64,000 nt of DNA from Chryseobacterium sp. S0630 (GTDB taxonomy: Bacteria > Bacteroidota > Bacteroidia > Flavobacteriales > Weeksellaceae), in NCBI RefSeq assembly GCF_024158915.1, contig NZ_JAMZGF010000018.1, positions 1 to 64,000 on the forward strand. Direction: 5' to 3'. This document shows, in pieces, positions 45,303-52,886 of this stretch. The position numbers and the translations under genes were made by a program. Numbering within the stretch: the first letter of the stretch is position 1; each line of letters opens with the position of its first letter. The notes below the pieces were generated by a model. The model made no database searches. It saw only the letters and a program-made list of their open reading frames with translations, and was not told where the DNA came from.

Positions 45303-45749
45303 TCATATTTTCAAGATGAAATTATCTTTATTCAATCCGGAAGTATGATACTGCCAGTTGATTGTAATAACTTCCGTAAGTACCTTTTTAAGCTTATCAA
45401 AACACTCAGGTTTTTTCATAAAAATGTGAGCTCCTTTTACAAAAATATCTTCTATTTCATTTTCCGGAATGGGGTCAGAAAAAATAGCCGTCACCATATT
45501 GTTGAATTTTGAATTCGAAACAATATCTTCCAGGCATTCCATGCTCTCTTTTCCGGGAATCCTATAATTGATAAAAACAAGTTCCGGAACTACGGCATCA
45601 TCATTATTCAGGTATTCCATCAGACTGTTCCCGTTACTGAAACATTGAACTTTTATAGAGATTTTCAACTCTTTCAGAATATTTTTAAAAAAAATCAAAG
45701 TGTTTTCATCGTTATCTGCTACAATTACGTTCAGAAATTCTTTATTCAT
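45303..45749 (-). CDS. Response-regulator receiver-like protein with Asn at the phosphorylation site
   Basis: A 148-aa single-domain receiver fold. The acidic pocket (VADNDENT, Asp12 and Asp14), the Lys-Pro pair (MKKPE, Lys113) and the IPG after strand 3 are present. However, the residue aligned with the phosphorylated Asp is Asn61 (LVFINYRIPG; codon AAT on the minus strand). It may therefore act without phosphorylation. The ATG overlaps the end of the AraC regulator gene by 8 bp, so the two are translationally coupled and probably work together. No histidine kinase lies near. The C-terminal 30 residues are outside the usual fold. Confidence 0.8.
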   Translation of the reverse strand: MNKEFLNVIVADNDENTLIFFKNILKELKISIKVQCFSNGNSLMEYLNNDDAVVPELVFINYRIPGKESMECLEDIVSNSKFNNMVTAIFSDPIPENEIEDIFVKGAHIFMKKPECFDKLKKVLTEVITINWQYHTSGLNKDNFILKI

Positions 45750-46323
45750 ACTGCATTTTATGGTTTATTACAGTGCTTTGTGCTCTTCTTCGTTTGCCTA
45801 TAATTTTTTGAAACTGGGATGGTGTGATTCCTGTTGTATTTTTGAACTGGGTACTTAAATGCGCCACGCTGGAATAGTTCAGCTTATGGGCAATTTCTGT
45901 AAGACTTTGTTTGTTTCTTATGATCAGAGCCTTTGCATGCTCAATCTTTTGAAGAATAATAAAATTCTCAATAGAGGTATAAGCAACTTCTGAAAAAAGA
46001 TTGGAAAGATATCCATAGCTGTGATTCAGCTTTTCAGAAATATAGATGGAGGCTTTTACCGGTATAATTTCATCAGAAAAAACGAGCTCTACAATAGCAT
46101 CTTTTATCTTCTGTACCAGCGCACTTTTTTGGCTTTCTATGATCTCGATCCCATAATCTTCAAGATTTTTCTTAAAAAGATTGTGCTGTTCCTGTGTGAG
46201 GGGCTCATAGAATTCCACTTCACCGAAGTTCAGTAACCTGTACTTCAGCCCGTGTTCTTTAAGTTTCTCGTCCAATACCTTTTTGCAAAGAGCATTGAAA
46301 TCAAATTTAACATACATTTTCAT
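45742..46323 (-). CDS. AraC-family transcription regulator
   Basis: A 193-aa protein. The N-terminal 70 residues begin MYVKFDFNALCKKVLDEKL and are not a known ligand-binding fold. The C-terminal domain is a typical AraC/XylS double helix-turn-helix with LTEIAHKLNYSSVAHLSTQFK (about residues 140-160) and GITPSQFQKI. The start at 46321-46323 is the first possible ATG. The last codons overlap the receiver gene. Its own upstream region (285 bp) holds a terminator for the preceding gene; no TAnnTTTG box was found. Targets are unknown. Confidence 0.92.
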   Translation of the reverse strand: MKMYVKFDFNALCKKVLDEKLKEHGLKYRLLNFGEVEFYEPLTQEQHNLFKKNLEDYGIEIIESQKSALVQKIKDAIVELVFSDEIIPVKASIYISEKLNHSYGYLSNLFSEVAYTSIENFIILQKIEHAKALIIRNKQSLTEIAHKLNYSSVAHLSTQFKNTTGITPSQFQKIIGKRRRAQSTVINHKMQYE

Positions 46324-46427
46324 CCTAGTATATATAAGCCAATATTATTTAGTAAATATAATAATTTATTTCAAGTAAACGTGAAATAGATGTATATTTT
46401 TAATATTTTACTATATATACGAAAAAA

Positions 46428-46456
46428 CTCCTGTATTTTAGAATACAGGAATTTAA
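46428..46456 (-). terminator. Terminator of the GNAT acetyltransferase gene
   Basis: TCCTGTATT (46429-46437) pairs with AATACAGGA (46442-46450), perfect 9 bp with a 4-nt loop. T-rich tail on the minus strand, about 150 bp downstream of the gene. Confidence 0.7.
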
Positions 46457-46608
46457 ACACTAAGGATGAAAAAAATATACTGATAAAAAGCTTTTCAGCT
46501 CAAAACCAAGCATATGAATGTATTGTATAAGTGATTTGGTTCTGAAGCAAAGATGAATTAAAAAAACACATCACTCGTTATAGAATTATAATTAAATGTT
46601 ACAGAATT

Positions 46609-47121
46609 TTAAGTCAAATCAGGGTGAATTATATATTCCATTTGATAATCATCCATTACGAAACCATTTCCTATATCTAAAATCATTTCATTATATACCT
46701 TAAAATTCTGAGATTCATAGAATTTTCTTGCATTGTTTTCTTTGTTTACATTCAGAATAATTCTCTTGTCACTGCTTTCAGAAAGTTTTGACTTCAGGAA
46801 GTCCAGAGCTCCTTTTCCGAACCCTTTCCCTTTGCTTTCCGGAACAAGATAAATTCTGTGAAGCTTCGTAGTTTCTATTTCATATCCGTGTTCATACCCA
46901 ATAAAACCTTCAAAGGAATTATTATTCTCATCAAAAATTAAATAGTAATGATAGTTTGGATTGTCAAGATGTTTAGAAATTTCATCTTTAGAATACATTT
47001 CCTCCAGCATATAATTGATCTGTTCATTGGAAATAATTCCTACATATGTACTCTCCCATGATCTTCGTGCAAGATCCTGAATCAAAGGAATATCTGCTGC
47101 TGTTGCCTGTTGTAATTTCAT
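46609..47121 (-). CDS. GNAT-family N-acetyltransferase
   Basis: A 170-aa acetyltransferase. It has the opening MKLQQATAADIPLIQDLARRSW (motif of the N-terminal helices) and the acetyl-CoA-binding signature: YLVPESKGKGFGKGALDFL (Q/R-x-x-G-x-G/A type, about residues 92-110). A final YESQNFKVYNEMILD strand is typical. Substrate is unknown. It is separate from dapA upstream by a terminator and from the AraC gene by another. Confidence 0.9.
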   Translation of the reverse strand: MKLQQATAADIPLIQDLARRSWESTYVGIISNEQINYMLEEMYSKDEISKHLDNPNYHYYLIFDENNNSFEGFIGYEHGYEIETTKLHRIYLVPESKGKGFGKGALDFLKSKLSESSDKRIILNVNKENNARKFYESQNFKVYNEMILDIGNGFVMDDYQMEYIIHPDLT

Positions 47122-47143
47122 GATTGGTTATATTATGATGATT

Positions 47144-47175
47144 AAAAAAAGTGAAAAGCCTAAACTTTTCACTCT
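47144..47175 (-). terminator. Terminator of dapA
   Basis: AGTGAAAAG (47150-47158) and CTTTTCACT (47165-47173) form a perfect 9-bp stem with a T-run on the minus strand (complement of 47144-47150). Confidence 0.85.
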
Positions 47176-47239
47176 TTATATTGTTCAATGATGACTGATG
47201 AGTTTTAACATGATTAAAATTCACTTTGCCAGATCATTA

Positions 47240-48112
47240 TTAAATCTTAGTCATTTCAGCTTTAATTTTTGCATGAAGACCTTCTGAAGCTTTTACCAAA
47301 GGAAGTCTCAGATAATTTTTGATGATTCCTTTTTCCGTCAGAATTACTTTAATACCACAAGGATTACCTTCGGCAAAAATCAGACGGGTAATATCTACCA
47401 GCTTGTTGTGAATTTCGTAAGCTTCTTTTACTTTGCCTTCGAAAGCCAGCTGTACCATTGTAGAAAATTCTTTAGGATACGCCTGCCCGATTACGGAAAT
47501 TACACCATCTCCTCCTGCAAGCGTTACAGGTAAAGTATATTCATCATCCCCGGAAACTAAAGAAAATCCTTCAGGTTTCTTTCTCAGAATATCAAAATAC
47601 TGAAGAATGTTAGGAGAAGCTTCCTTAATCAGGAATAAATTAGGAAATTCCTTTGCAAGACGAAGGGTAGTATCTGCTTCTACATTTTGCCCTGTTCTTG
47701 ACGGAACATTATAAATAATTATATTTTTTCCTGTAGAAGCTAAAGCTTTATAATGTTGATAAAGACCTTCCTGGTTTGGTTTATTATAATATGGAGATAC
47801 TGAAAGTACGGCTTCAAATGCAGAAAGATCTGCTTCTTCAATCTGTTTCTTGACGTCAAGAGTATCGTTACCGCCAATTCCTAAAACTAAAGGAAGACGT
47901 TTATTATTCACCTTAATGATATGCTCAATTACCTGTTTCTTCTCCTCTGCAGAAAGCGTTGCGGCTTCTGCCGTTGTTCCCAATACAACTAAATAATTGG
48001 TTCCGTTTTCGATATTGTACTCCACCAGTTTTGTTAAACTGTCGAAGTCAACGGATAAATCTTCATTAAAGGGCGTTACCAATGCAACACCTACTCCTTT
48101 TAAAATGCTCAT
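47240..48112 (-). CDS. dapA: 4-hydroxy-tetrahydrodipicolinate synthase
   Basis: A 290-aa lyase that condenses pyruvate and aspartate semialdehyde, the first committed step of the lysine/diaminopimelate route. Motifs: GVGVALVTPF at residue 6, GTTAEAATLS near 45, YNVPSRTGQNV near 135 (the catalytic Tyr), and FLIKEAS near 160 (the Schiff-base Lys). DapA is normally a tetramer. A -7 box lies at 48132-48139. Transcribed divergently from the split nucleotidase operon. Confidence 0.97.
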   Translation of the reverse strand: MSILKGVGVALVTPFNEDLSVDFDSLTKLVEYNIENGTNYLVVLGTTAEAATLSAEEKKQVIEHIIKVNNKRLPLVLGIGGNDTLDVKKQIEEADLSAFEAVLSVSPYYNKPNQEGLYQHYKALASTGKNIIIYNVPSRTGQNVEADTTLRLAKEFPNLFLIKEASPNILQYFDILRKKPEGFSLVSGDDEYTLPVTLAGGDGVISVIGQAYPKEFSTMVQLAFEGKVKEAYEIHNKLVDITRLIFAEGNPCGIKVILTEKGIIKNYLRLPLVKASEGLHAKIKAEMTKI

Positions 48113-48131
48113 CTGTTAGAATTATTTTTGT

Positions 48132-48139
48132 CAAATTTA
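48132..48139 (-). promoter_or_regulatory. -7 promoter box of dapA (TAAATTTG)
   Basis: Minus-strand match to TAnnTTTG, 19 bp before the dapA ATG. No -33 TTG at standard spacing. Confidence 0.5.
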
Positions 48140-48193
48140 ATAATTTACAGTAAGAATTTGTAATAAATAATAATGTTTTATTATACATATAGT

Positions 48194-48201
48194 TATATTT
48201 G
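48194..48201 (+). promoter_or_regulatory. -7 promoter box of the nucleotidase operon (TATATTTG)
   Basis: TAnnTTTG match 18 bp before the preferred ATG at 48220. No TTG at standard spacing was found. Confidence 0.55.
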
Positions 48202-48219
48202 CATATACTAAAAGAGATT

Positions 48220-48975
48220 ATGAAAAATAAATTCTTGTTACTAGGAATTGCTCTGGTGTCGCTTACTGCATGCAAAACGGCTTCTGTGCCGCAGCTTGTG
48301 AATGTAAAGACTCAGAAAAATATTTCTATTAATAATGAGCTAAAGAATGATGAGGAGTTTGTAAAATTTATCGAACCTTATAAGCAGAAACTGGATAAAG
48401 AAATGAACCAGAAGATCTCGCACACCAATGTGGATCTTACCAAACAAGGCGATAACAGCAATTTGGGCAATCTTTTAGCTGACTATACGTTTGAAGGAGG
48501 TAATGAATGGATCAAAACTCATCGTAAGCAAAACGTAGACGCTGCACTGATCAATATCGGAGGAATCCGAACCACTATTGGAAAAGGAGATATTTTACTT
48601 AAAAATGTATTTGAAGTAATGCCTTTCGAAAATGAAGTGGTAATTGTAAAAATGAAAGGAGCAGATTTACAGGGTCTTTTTGAGTATTATGCAAAAACGC
48701 AGGTCAACAATCCTGTTTCTCATTTATACATTGAAACAAAAAACGGACAGGTAATCAAAGCCTTAATCAATGGTAATACAGTAGATCCTTCTAAAGATTA
48801 TTATATTGCTACTTCAGACTATCTTGCACTGGGAGGAGACAATATGAAATTCTTTGCCAAAGGAGAATCCATTGCAACAGGGATTAAAATGAGAGATTTA
48901 TTTATCGATTATTTTAAAAAATCACCTGAAGTGGTGGCTAATTCGGATGTTCGTTTAAATTTTATTGGGAAGTAA
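48220..48975 (+). CDS. 5'-nucleotidase C-terminal domain lipoprotein
   Basis: A 251-aa lipoprotein (lipobox LTAC) that holds only the substrate-binding C-terminal domain of UshA-type nucleotidases: NLGNLLADYTFEGGNEW, ALINIGGIRTTIGKGDI, VFEVMPFENEVVIVKMKG and a closing SDYLALGGDNMKFF. The catalytic metallophosphoesterase half is encoded by the next gene (2 bp gap), so the enzyme seems split, with the domain order reversed relative to UshA. I use the ATG at 48220; a start at 48199 would lie in the promoter box. Confidence 0.9.
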   Translation: MKNKFLLLGIALVSLTACKTASVPQLVNVKTQKNISINNELKNDEEFVKFIEPYKQKLDKEMNQKISHTNVDLTKQGDNSNLGNLLADYTFEGGNEWIKTHRKQNVDAALINIGGIRTTIGKGDILLKNVFEVMPFENEVVIVKMKGADLQGLFEYYAKTQVNNPVSHLYIETKNGQVIKALINGNTVDPSKDYYIATSDYLALGGDNMKFFAKGESIATGIKMRDLFIDYFKKSPEVVANSDVRLNFIGK

Positions 48976-48977
48976 TA

Positions 48978-49928
48978 ATGGATAGAAAAAGTTTTTTAAA
49001 AGCAATAGGCGGCGGATCTTTAGCAATGGCTTTAGCTCCCAATATGATGATGGCGGAGGAATTAAAAATTCTTAATTTAAAATCTGCAAATAAACTGACT
49101 ATTCTACATACCAATGACCAACATAGCAGAATAGAACCTTTTGACGCAAGCTATACCAAAAACCCTAATCAGGGAGGTTTTGCAAGAAGGGCAAACTTAA
49201 TCCAACAGATCAGAAGTCAGGAAAGCAATGTTCTTCTTCTTGATTCCGGAGATATTTTCCAGGGAACTCCTTATTTTAATTTCTTCGGAGGAGAACTGGA
49301 GTTCAAATTAATGTCTATGATGAAATATGACGCCTCTACCATGGGAAATCATGATTTCGATAATGGACTTGATGGATTTTTAAAAGTGCTTCCTAATGCG
49401 AAGTTTCCTTTTATCTGTTCCAATTATGATTTTAAAAATACTGTTCTTGACGGGAAAACTTCTCCCTACCAGATATTCAATAAGAATGGAATTAAAGTAG
49501 GCATTTTCGGAGTGGGAATCCAGCTGGATGGCCTTGTAGGCAAAAAACAGTACGGAGAAACCGTTTATTCCAACCCGATTGATGTAGCACAGCATTATTC
49601 AAACTTCCTGAAGAAAGAGAAGAAATGTGATCTTGTGATTTGTCTTTCTCACATCGGCTACGACTACAGAGACGAACCTAATAAAATAAGTGATAAAATT
49701 TTAGCGGCCAATACAGAAAATATTGATATTATCTTAGGAGGCCATACTCATACATTCTTACCGGAACCTCAAACCTTTACCAACAGACAGGGCAAAAATG
49801 TCCTTGTTAACCAGGTGGGATGGGCAGGTCTTCTTTTAGGTAGAATAGATTTTTATTTTGATACAAACAAAAACGTACAGCATATTTCCTGGAACAATCA
49901 GGTGATAGATAGCAGCATAACCGCATAA
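48978..49928 (+). CDS. Metallophosphoesterase / 5'-nucleotidase catalytic half
   Basis: A 316-aa protein. Residues 1-26 look like a twin-arginine-like or Sec signal (MDRKSFLKAIGGGS...MMMAEE). All metallophosphoesterase motifs are there: ILHTNDQHSR, LDSGDIFQGTPY, MGNHDFDNG, SHIGYDY and GGHTHTF. It lacks the C-terminal domain of UshA, which is encoded 2 bp upstream. Together the two likely hydrolyse nucleotides or related phosphate esters outside the cytoplasm. The next gene, porZ, begins 1 bp after the stop. Confidence 0.93.
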   Translation: MDRKSFLKAIGGGSLAMALAPNMMMAEELKILNLKSANKLTILHTNDQHSRIEPFDASYTKNPNQGGFARRANLIQQIRSQESNVLLLDSGDIFQGTPYFNFFGGELEFKLMSMMKYDASTMGNHDFDNGLDGFLKVLPNAKFPFICSNYDFKNTVLDGKTSPYQIFNKNGIKVGIFGVGIQLDGLVGKKQYGETVYSNPIDVAQHYSNFLKKEKKCDLVICLSHIGYDYRDEPNKISDKILAANTENIDIILGGHTHTFLPEPQTFTNRQGKNVLVNQVGWAGLLLGRIDFYFDTNKNVQHISWNNQVIDSSITA

Positions 49929-49929
49929 T

Positions 49930-52194
49930 ATGAAAAAACTCTCTATAATTTCTCTTGGTATTTTAGCATCCCTGCAGCTGACAAAAGCACAGGTTATTTC
50001 ATCCAAAAAGTGGGCAGATCTTTTTTCCTACAATAATGTCTTAGCAATGAAAGAAGACAATGGAAAAATCATTGCAGCCACTCAAAACGGAATATTCTAT
50101 TATACAATATCAACAGGAGAAATTACGAAGTTATCCAAAGCCAATGGTCTTCACAACATCGGAATTACCGCTTTCGATTATAATCCTCAGACTAAAACAG
50201 GGCTTATTGGTTATGAAAACGGATCTATGGATGTGATTACCCCACAGGAGATCAAATATATTGTTGATATTCCTATTGCTACAGGATATAATGGGGATAA
50301 AAAGATTAACCACATTTCTATCACCGGAAATCAGGCTGTCATTTCTGTTGGATATGGAGTTTCTATATTTAACCTTCAGAATAAAGAGTTTGGTGATTCT
50401 GCATTTTTCCTGTCCGGTGGTATTTATCAGGCAAGTAATGAAGCTACGATATTCGGGAATAAAGTATATTCTGTAACAGATACAGGATTGAAAAGTCATC
50501 AGATGAATACTACATTTCCTGTGTATTCTACCTGGACAACGGAAGCTCCCGGAGCTTTCAAACATATAGATTCAGAATCAGAATTGGTTTACTCAACGGC
50601 TACAGCAGCTTATATTTATAACAATGGTACTCCAACACAACTTCCTACTACTTTTGAAAAAATAAGGGATGTTGTTATGACTTCCAATAGTATTGTGGTT
50701 ACAGATAACAGAGTATACACCTATGGAATCAACGGAGTATCGCAAAATGCGGTAAGCCTTGGTGAAGAATGTAATACTGCTTTAACAGCTGGTGGAAAGA
50801 TTTTAGGCGGAACGGTATTATCGGGAATTAAGGATGAAGGTAACAATACTTTTAAACCTTCCGGACCTTACTTCAATTTTGCTTATAATATCAATCTTTT
50901 TGATAATAATCAGCTTCTGGTTTCCTCGGGTGCCAGAGCCAATAATTACAACCATCCGTTTATTCAGCCCCAAGAACCAGGATTTTATTATTTCAATGGT
51001 ACAGAGTGGATTTATCCTTCATTTTTCAATAAAAGTAATCCCAATCGTCCCATCTTTATCAACGTATTGGATGCTATCATAAGTCCTTATAACAGTAATG
51101 AAGTACTCTTTACCAATTATACAATGTTGGATAACGGAGTGTATAAAATGAAATATAATGCTACAAGCAAAGATTTTGAACTGGTAAAATATTATAATCT
51201 GGGAGCACAGCCTTACCTCAGACGTCCGGTAGGTTTTGCTGTAGACCCACAAAATAATCTTTTTGTTTCTTTTGGATTCAATGATGGAAACCCTTCTATA
51301 GGAATCTACGATAAAGCATCTGATGATTTTCTTATCAAGAAAATAGTTCTTGCCAGTGATGGGATACAAAAGACTATTTATCATGAAAACATGCTATGGA
51401 CACCTCTGCCGAGATCTAATAATTTCTGGGTATACGATTATAAAAATGCCACTAATCTTTCTGATGACAATGATTATATTCTGGGAACGTCTAATGGATT
51501 TAACAGTTCCGGAGGAATTTTATCAGTAGCATTTGATAAGGCTGGTGATGCATGGATTGGTACAGACGGAGGTCTAAGGATCATGTCTAACGCAGCAACA
51601 GAAATTAAAAGTGCCCAGCCTAAAGTGGAACCTATAGTTATAGAGCAGAATGGTTTAGGAGAAGAACTTTTCAGAGAATCAGCTATTCTTCAGGTCGCTG
51701 TGGATGCAGGTGATTATAAATGGGTATCTGTTGATGGTGGTGGTGTTTATTACCTGTCTTCAGACGGTCAGAGAACCATAAAACATTTTACCAAAGAAAA
51801 TTCACCACTACCTACGAATAGTGTTACCGATATAAAAGTTGATAAGAAAACAGGTAAAGTATATTTTGTGACGTATAATGGTATTGTAACGTATCAGGGA
51901 GATGTTGCAGATGTGACTTCCAATTTCGGTGATGTGGTAGTGTATCCTAATCCTGTTGTTTATTCTAATTTCAAAGGAAAAGTAACGATAAAAGGTCTTG
52001 CAGAAAAAACCAATATAAGAATTGTAGATGCTGCAGGAAATGTAGTTCACTCAGCTGTAGCACGAGGAGGATATTATGAATGGGATCTGAATAATCAGAA
52101 AGGAACAAGAGTAGCCTCAGGGATGTATTTTGTTCTGATGACGAATGAAGACGGATCTGATAAGGCTACCGCCAAAATAGGAGTGGTTAATTAA
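49930..52194 (+). CDS. porZ: Type IX secretion system component PorZ
   Basis: A 754-aa secreted protein. After a signal (ends LQLTKAQ, about residue 21) come two beta-propeller domains with WADLFSYNNV (about residue 28) and later two-component regulator-type propeller repeats (WIGTDGGLRIM near 540, GDYKWVSVDGGGVYYL near 595). The final 85 residues are a T9SS type A domain (VVVYPNPVVYS ... GMYFVLMTN). PorZ is a known part of the T9SS attachment complex with a CTD that is not cleaved. It lies next to recO, an arrangement known in Flavobacteriia. Confidence 0.92.
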   Translation: MKKLSIISLGILASLQLTKAQVISSKKWADLFSYNNVLAMKEDNGKIIAATQNGIFYYTISTGEITKLSKANGLHNIGITAFDYNPQTKTGLIGYENGSMDVITPQEIKYIVDIPIATGYNGDKKINHISITGNQAVISVGYGVSIFNLQNKEFGDSAFFLSGGIYQASNEATIFGNKVYSVTDTGLKSHQMNTTFPVYSTWTTEAPGAFKHIDSESELVYSTATAAYIYNNGTPTQLPTTFEKIRDVVMTSNSIVVTDNRVYTYGINGVSQNAVSLGEECNTALTAGGKILGGTVLSGIKDEGNNTFKPSGPYFNFAYNINLFDNNQLLVSSGARANNYNHPFIQPQEPGFYYFNGTEWIYPSFFNKSNPNRPIFINVLDAIISPYNSNEVLFTNYTMLDNGVYKMKYNATSKDFELVKYYNLGAQPYLRRPVGFAVDPQNNLFVSFGFNDGNPSIGIYDKASDDFLIKKIVLASDGIQKTIYHENMLWTPLPRSNNFWVYDYKNATNLSDDNDYILGTSNGFNSSGGILSVAFDKAGDAWIGTDGGLRIMSNAATEIKSAQPKVEPIVIEQNGLGEELFRESAILQVAVDAGDYKWVSVDGGGVYYLSSDGQRTIKHFTKENSPLPTNSVTDIKVDKKTGKVYFVTYNGIVTYQGDVADVTSNFGDVVVYPNPVVYSNFKGKVTIKGLAEKTNIRIVDAAGNVVHSAVARGGYYEWDLNNQKGTRVASGMYFVLMTNEDGSDKATAKIGVVN

Positions 52195-52880
52195 TGAATT
52201 CACAAAACGGTTTTTTACTTTCATTTATCAAATATGGGGAAAATGATGCTGTATTGCATTGTTTTACAGAAGAAGAAGGTTTTCAGAGCTATTTTCTGAA
52301 GGGAATTTATTCCAAAAAGAATAAAAAGAAAGCCTTGCTTCAACCGTTGAGCCAGCTCAATTTTTCTGTAAATCCACCACGTGGCAACGGTATTCCGTCT
52401 GTTTCAAAATTTGAACTGGTAAAAAACAATGACATTTATACAGATATCAAGGTCAATACCGTCATTTTCTTTATTTCAGATTTTCTGAGCCATATTCTTA
52501 AGCATGAGAATAAAAATATTCCGATTTATTCCGGTATTGATCATCTTATCAGTGAGCTGACCCATAAAAATTATCAGGCACATCTTCTGTTTTTGCTGGC
52601 TTTTTTAAAAATTCAGGGCGTTGCTCCATTGTTGAGTGAAGGCCCATTTTTAGATCCGGAAACCGGAACTTTTTCACTTGGAATCTGTCACCAGCTTTTC
52701 AATGAAGAAATTTCCATGCTTTGGAAAGAAGCACTTTGTGCAGAAGATTTTTATGCCACAAAAATCCATTCCTCCTTGAGAAAAGATTTCCTTGACAGCC
52801 TTTTGGTATACTATCATTACCATATAACGGATTTCAAAACTCCAGCCTCCTTGGAAATCATACAGCAGATATTTGAATAG
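52194..52880 (+). CDS. recO: DNA repair protein RecO
   Basis: A 228-aa RecO protein, part of the RecFOR pathway loading RecA on gapped DNA. N-terminal OB-fold: GFLLSFIKYGENDAVLHCFTEEEGFQSYFLKGI (two strands), then PLSQLNFSVN. The C-terminal helical domain follows. The cysteines of the zinc finger found in some RecO proteins are not seen. Its ATG overlaps the porZ stop codon (TAATG), so the two are translationally coupled. It ends 6 bp from the converging GH63 gene, without a terminator in between. Confidence 0.92.
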   Translation: MNSQNGFLLSFIKYGENDAVLHCFTEEEGFQSYFLKGIYSKKNKKKALLQPLSQLNFSVNPPRGNGIPSVSKFELVKNNDIYTDIKVNTVIFFISDFLSHILKHENKNIPIYSGIDHLISELTHKNYQAHLLFLLAFLKIQGVAPLLSEGPFLDPETGTFSLGICHQLFNEEISMLWKEALCAEDFYATKIHSSLRKDFLDSLLVYYHYHITDFKTPASLEIIQQIFE

Positions 52881-52886
52881 ATAATA

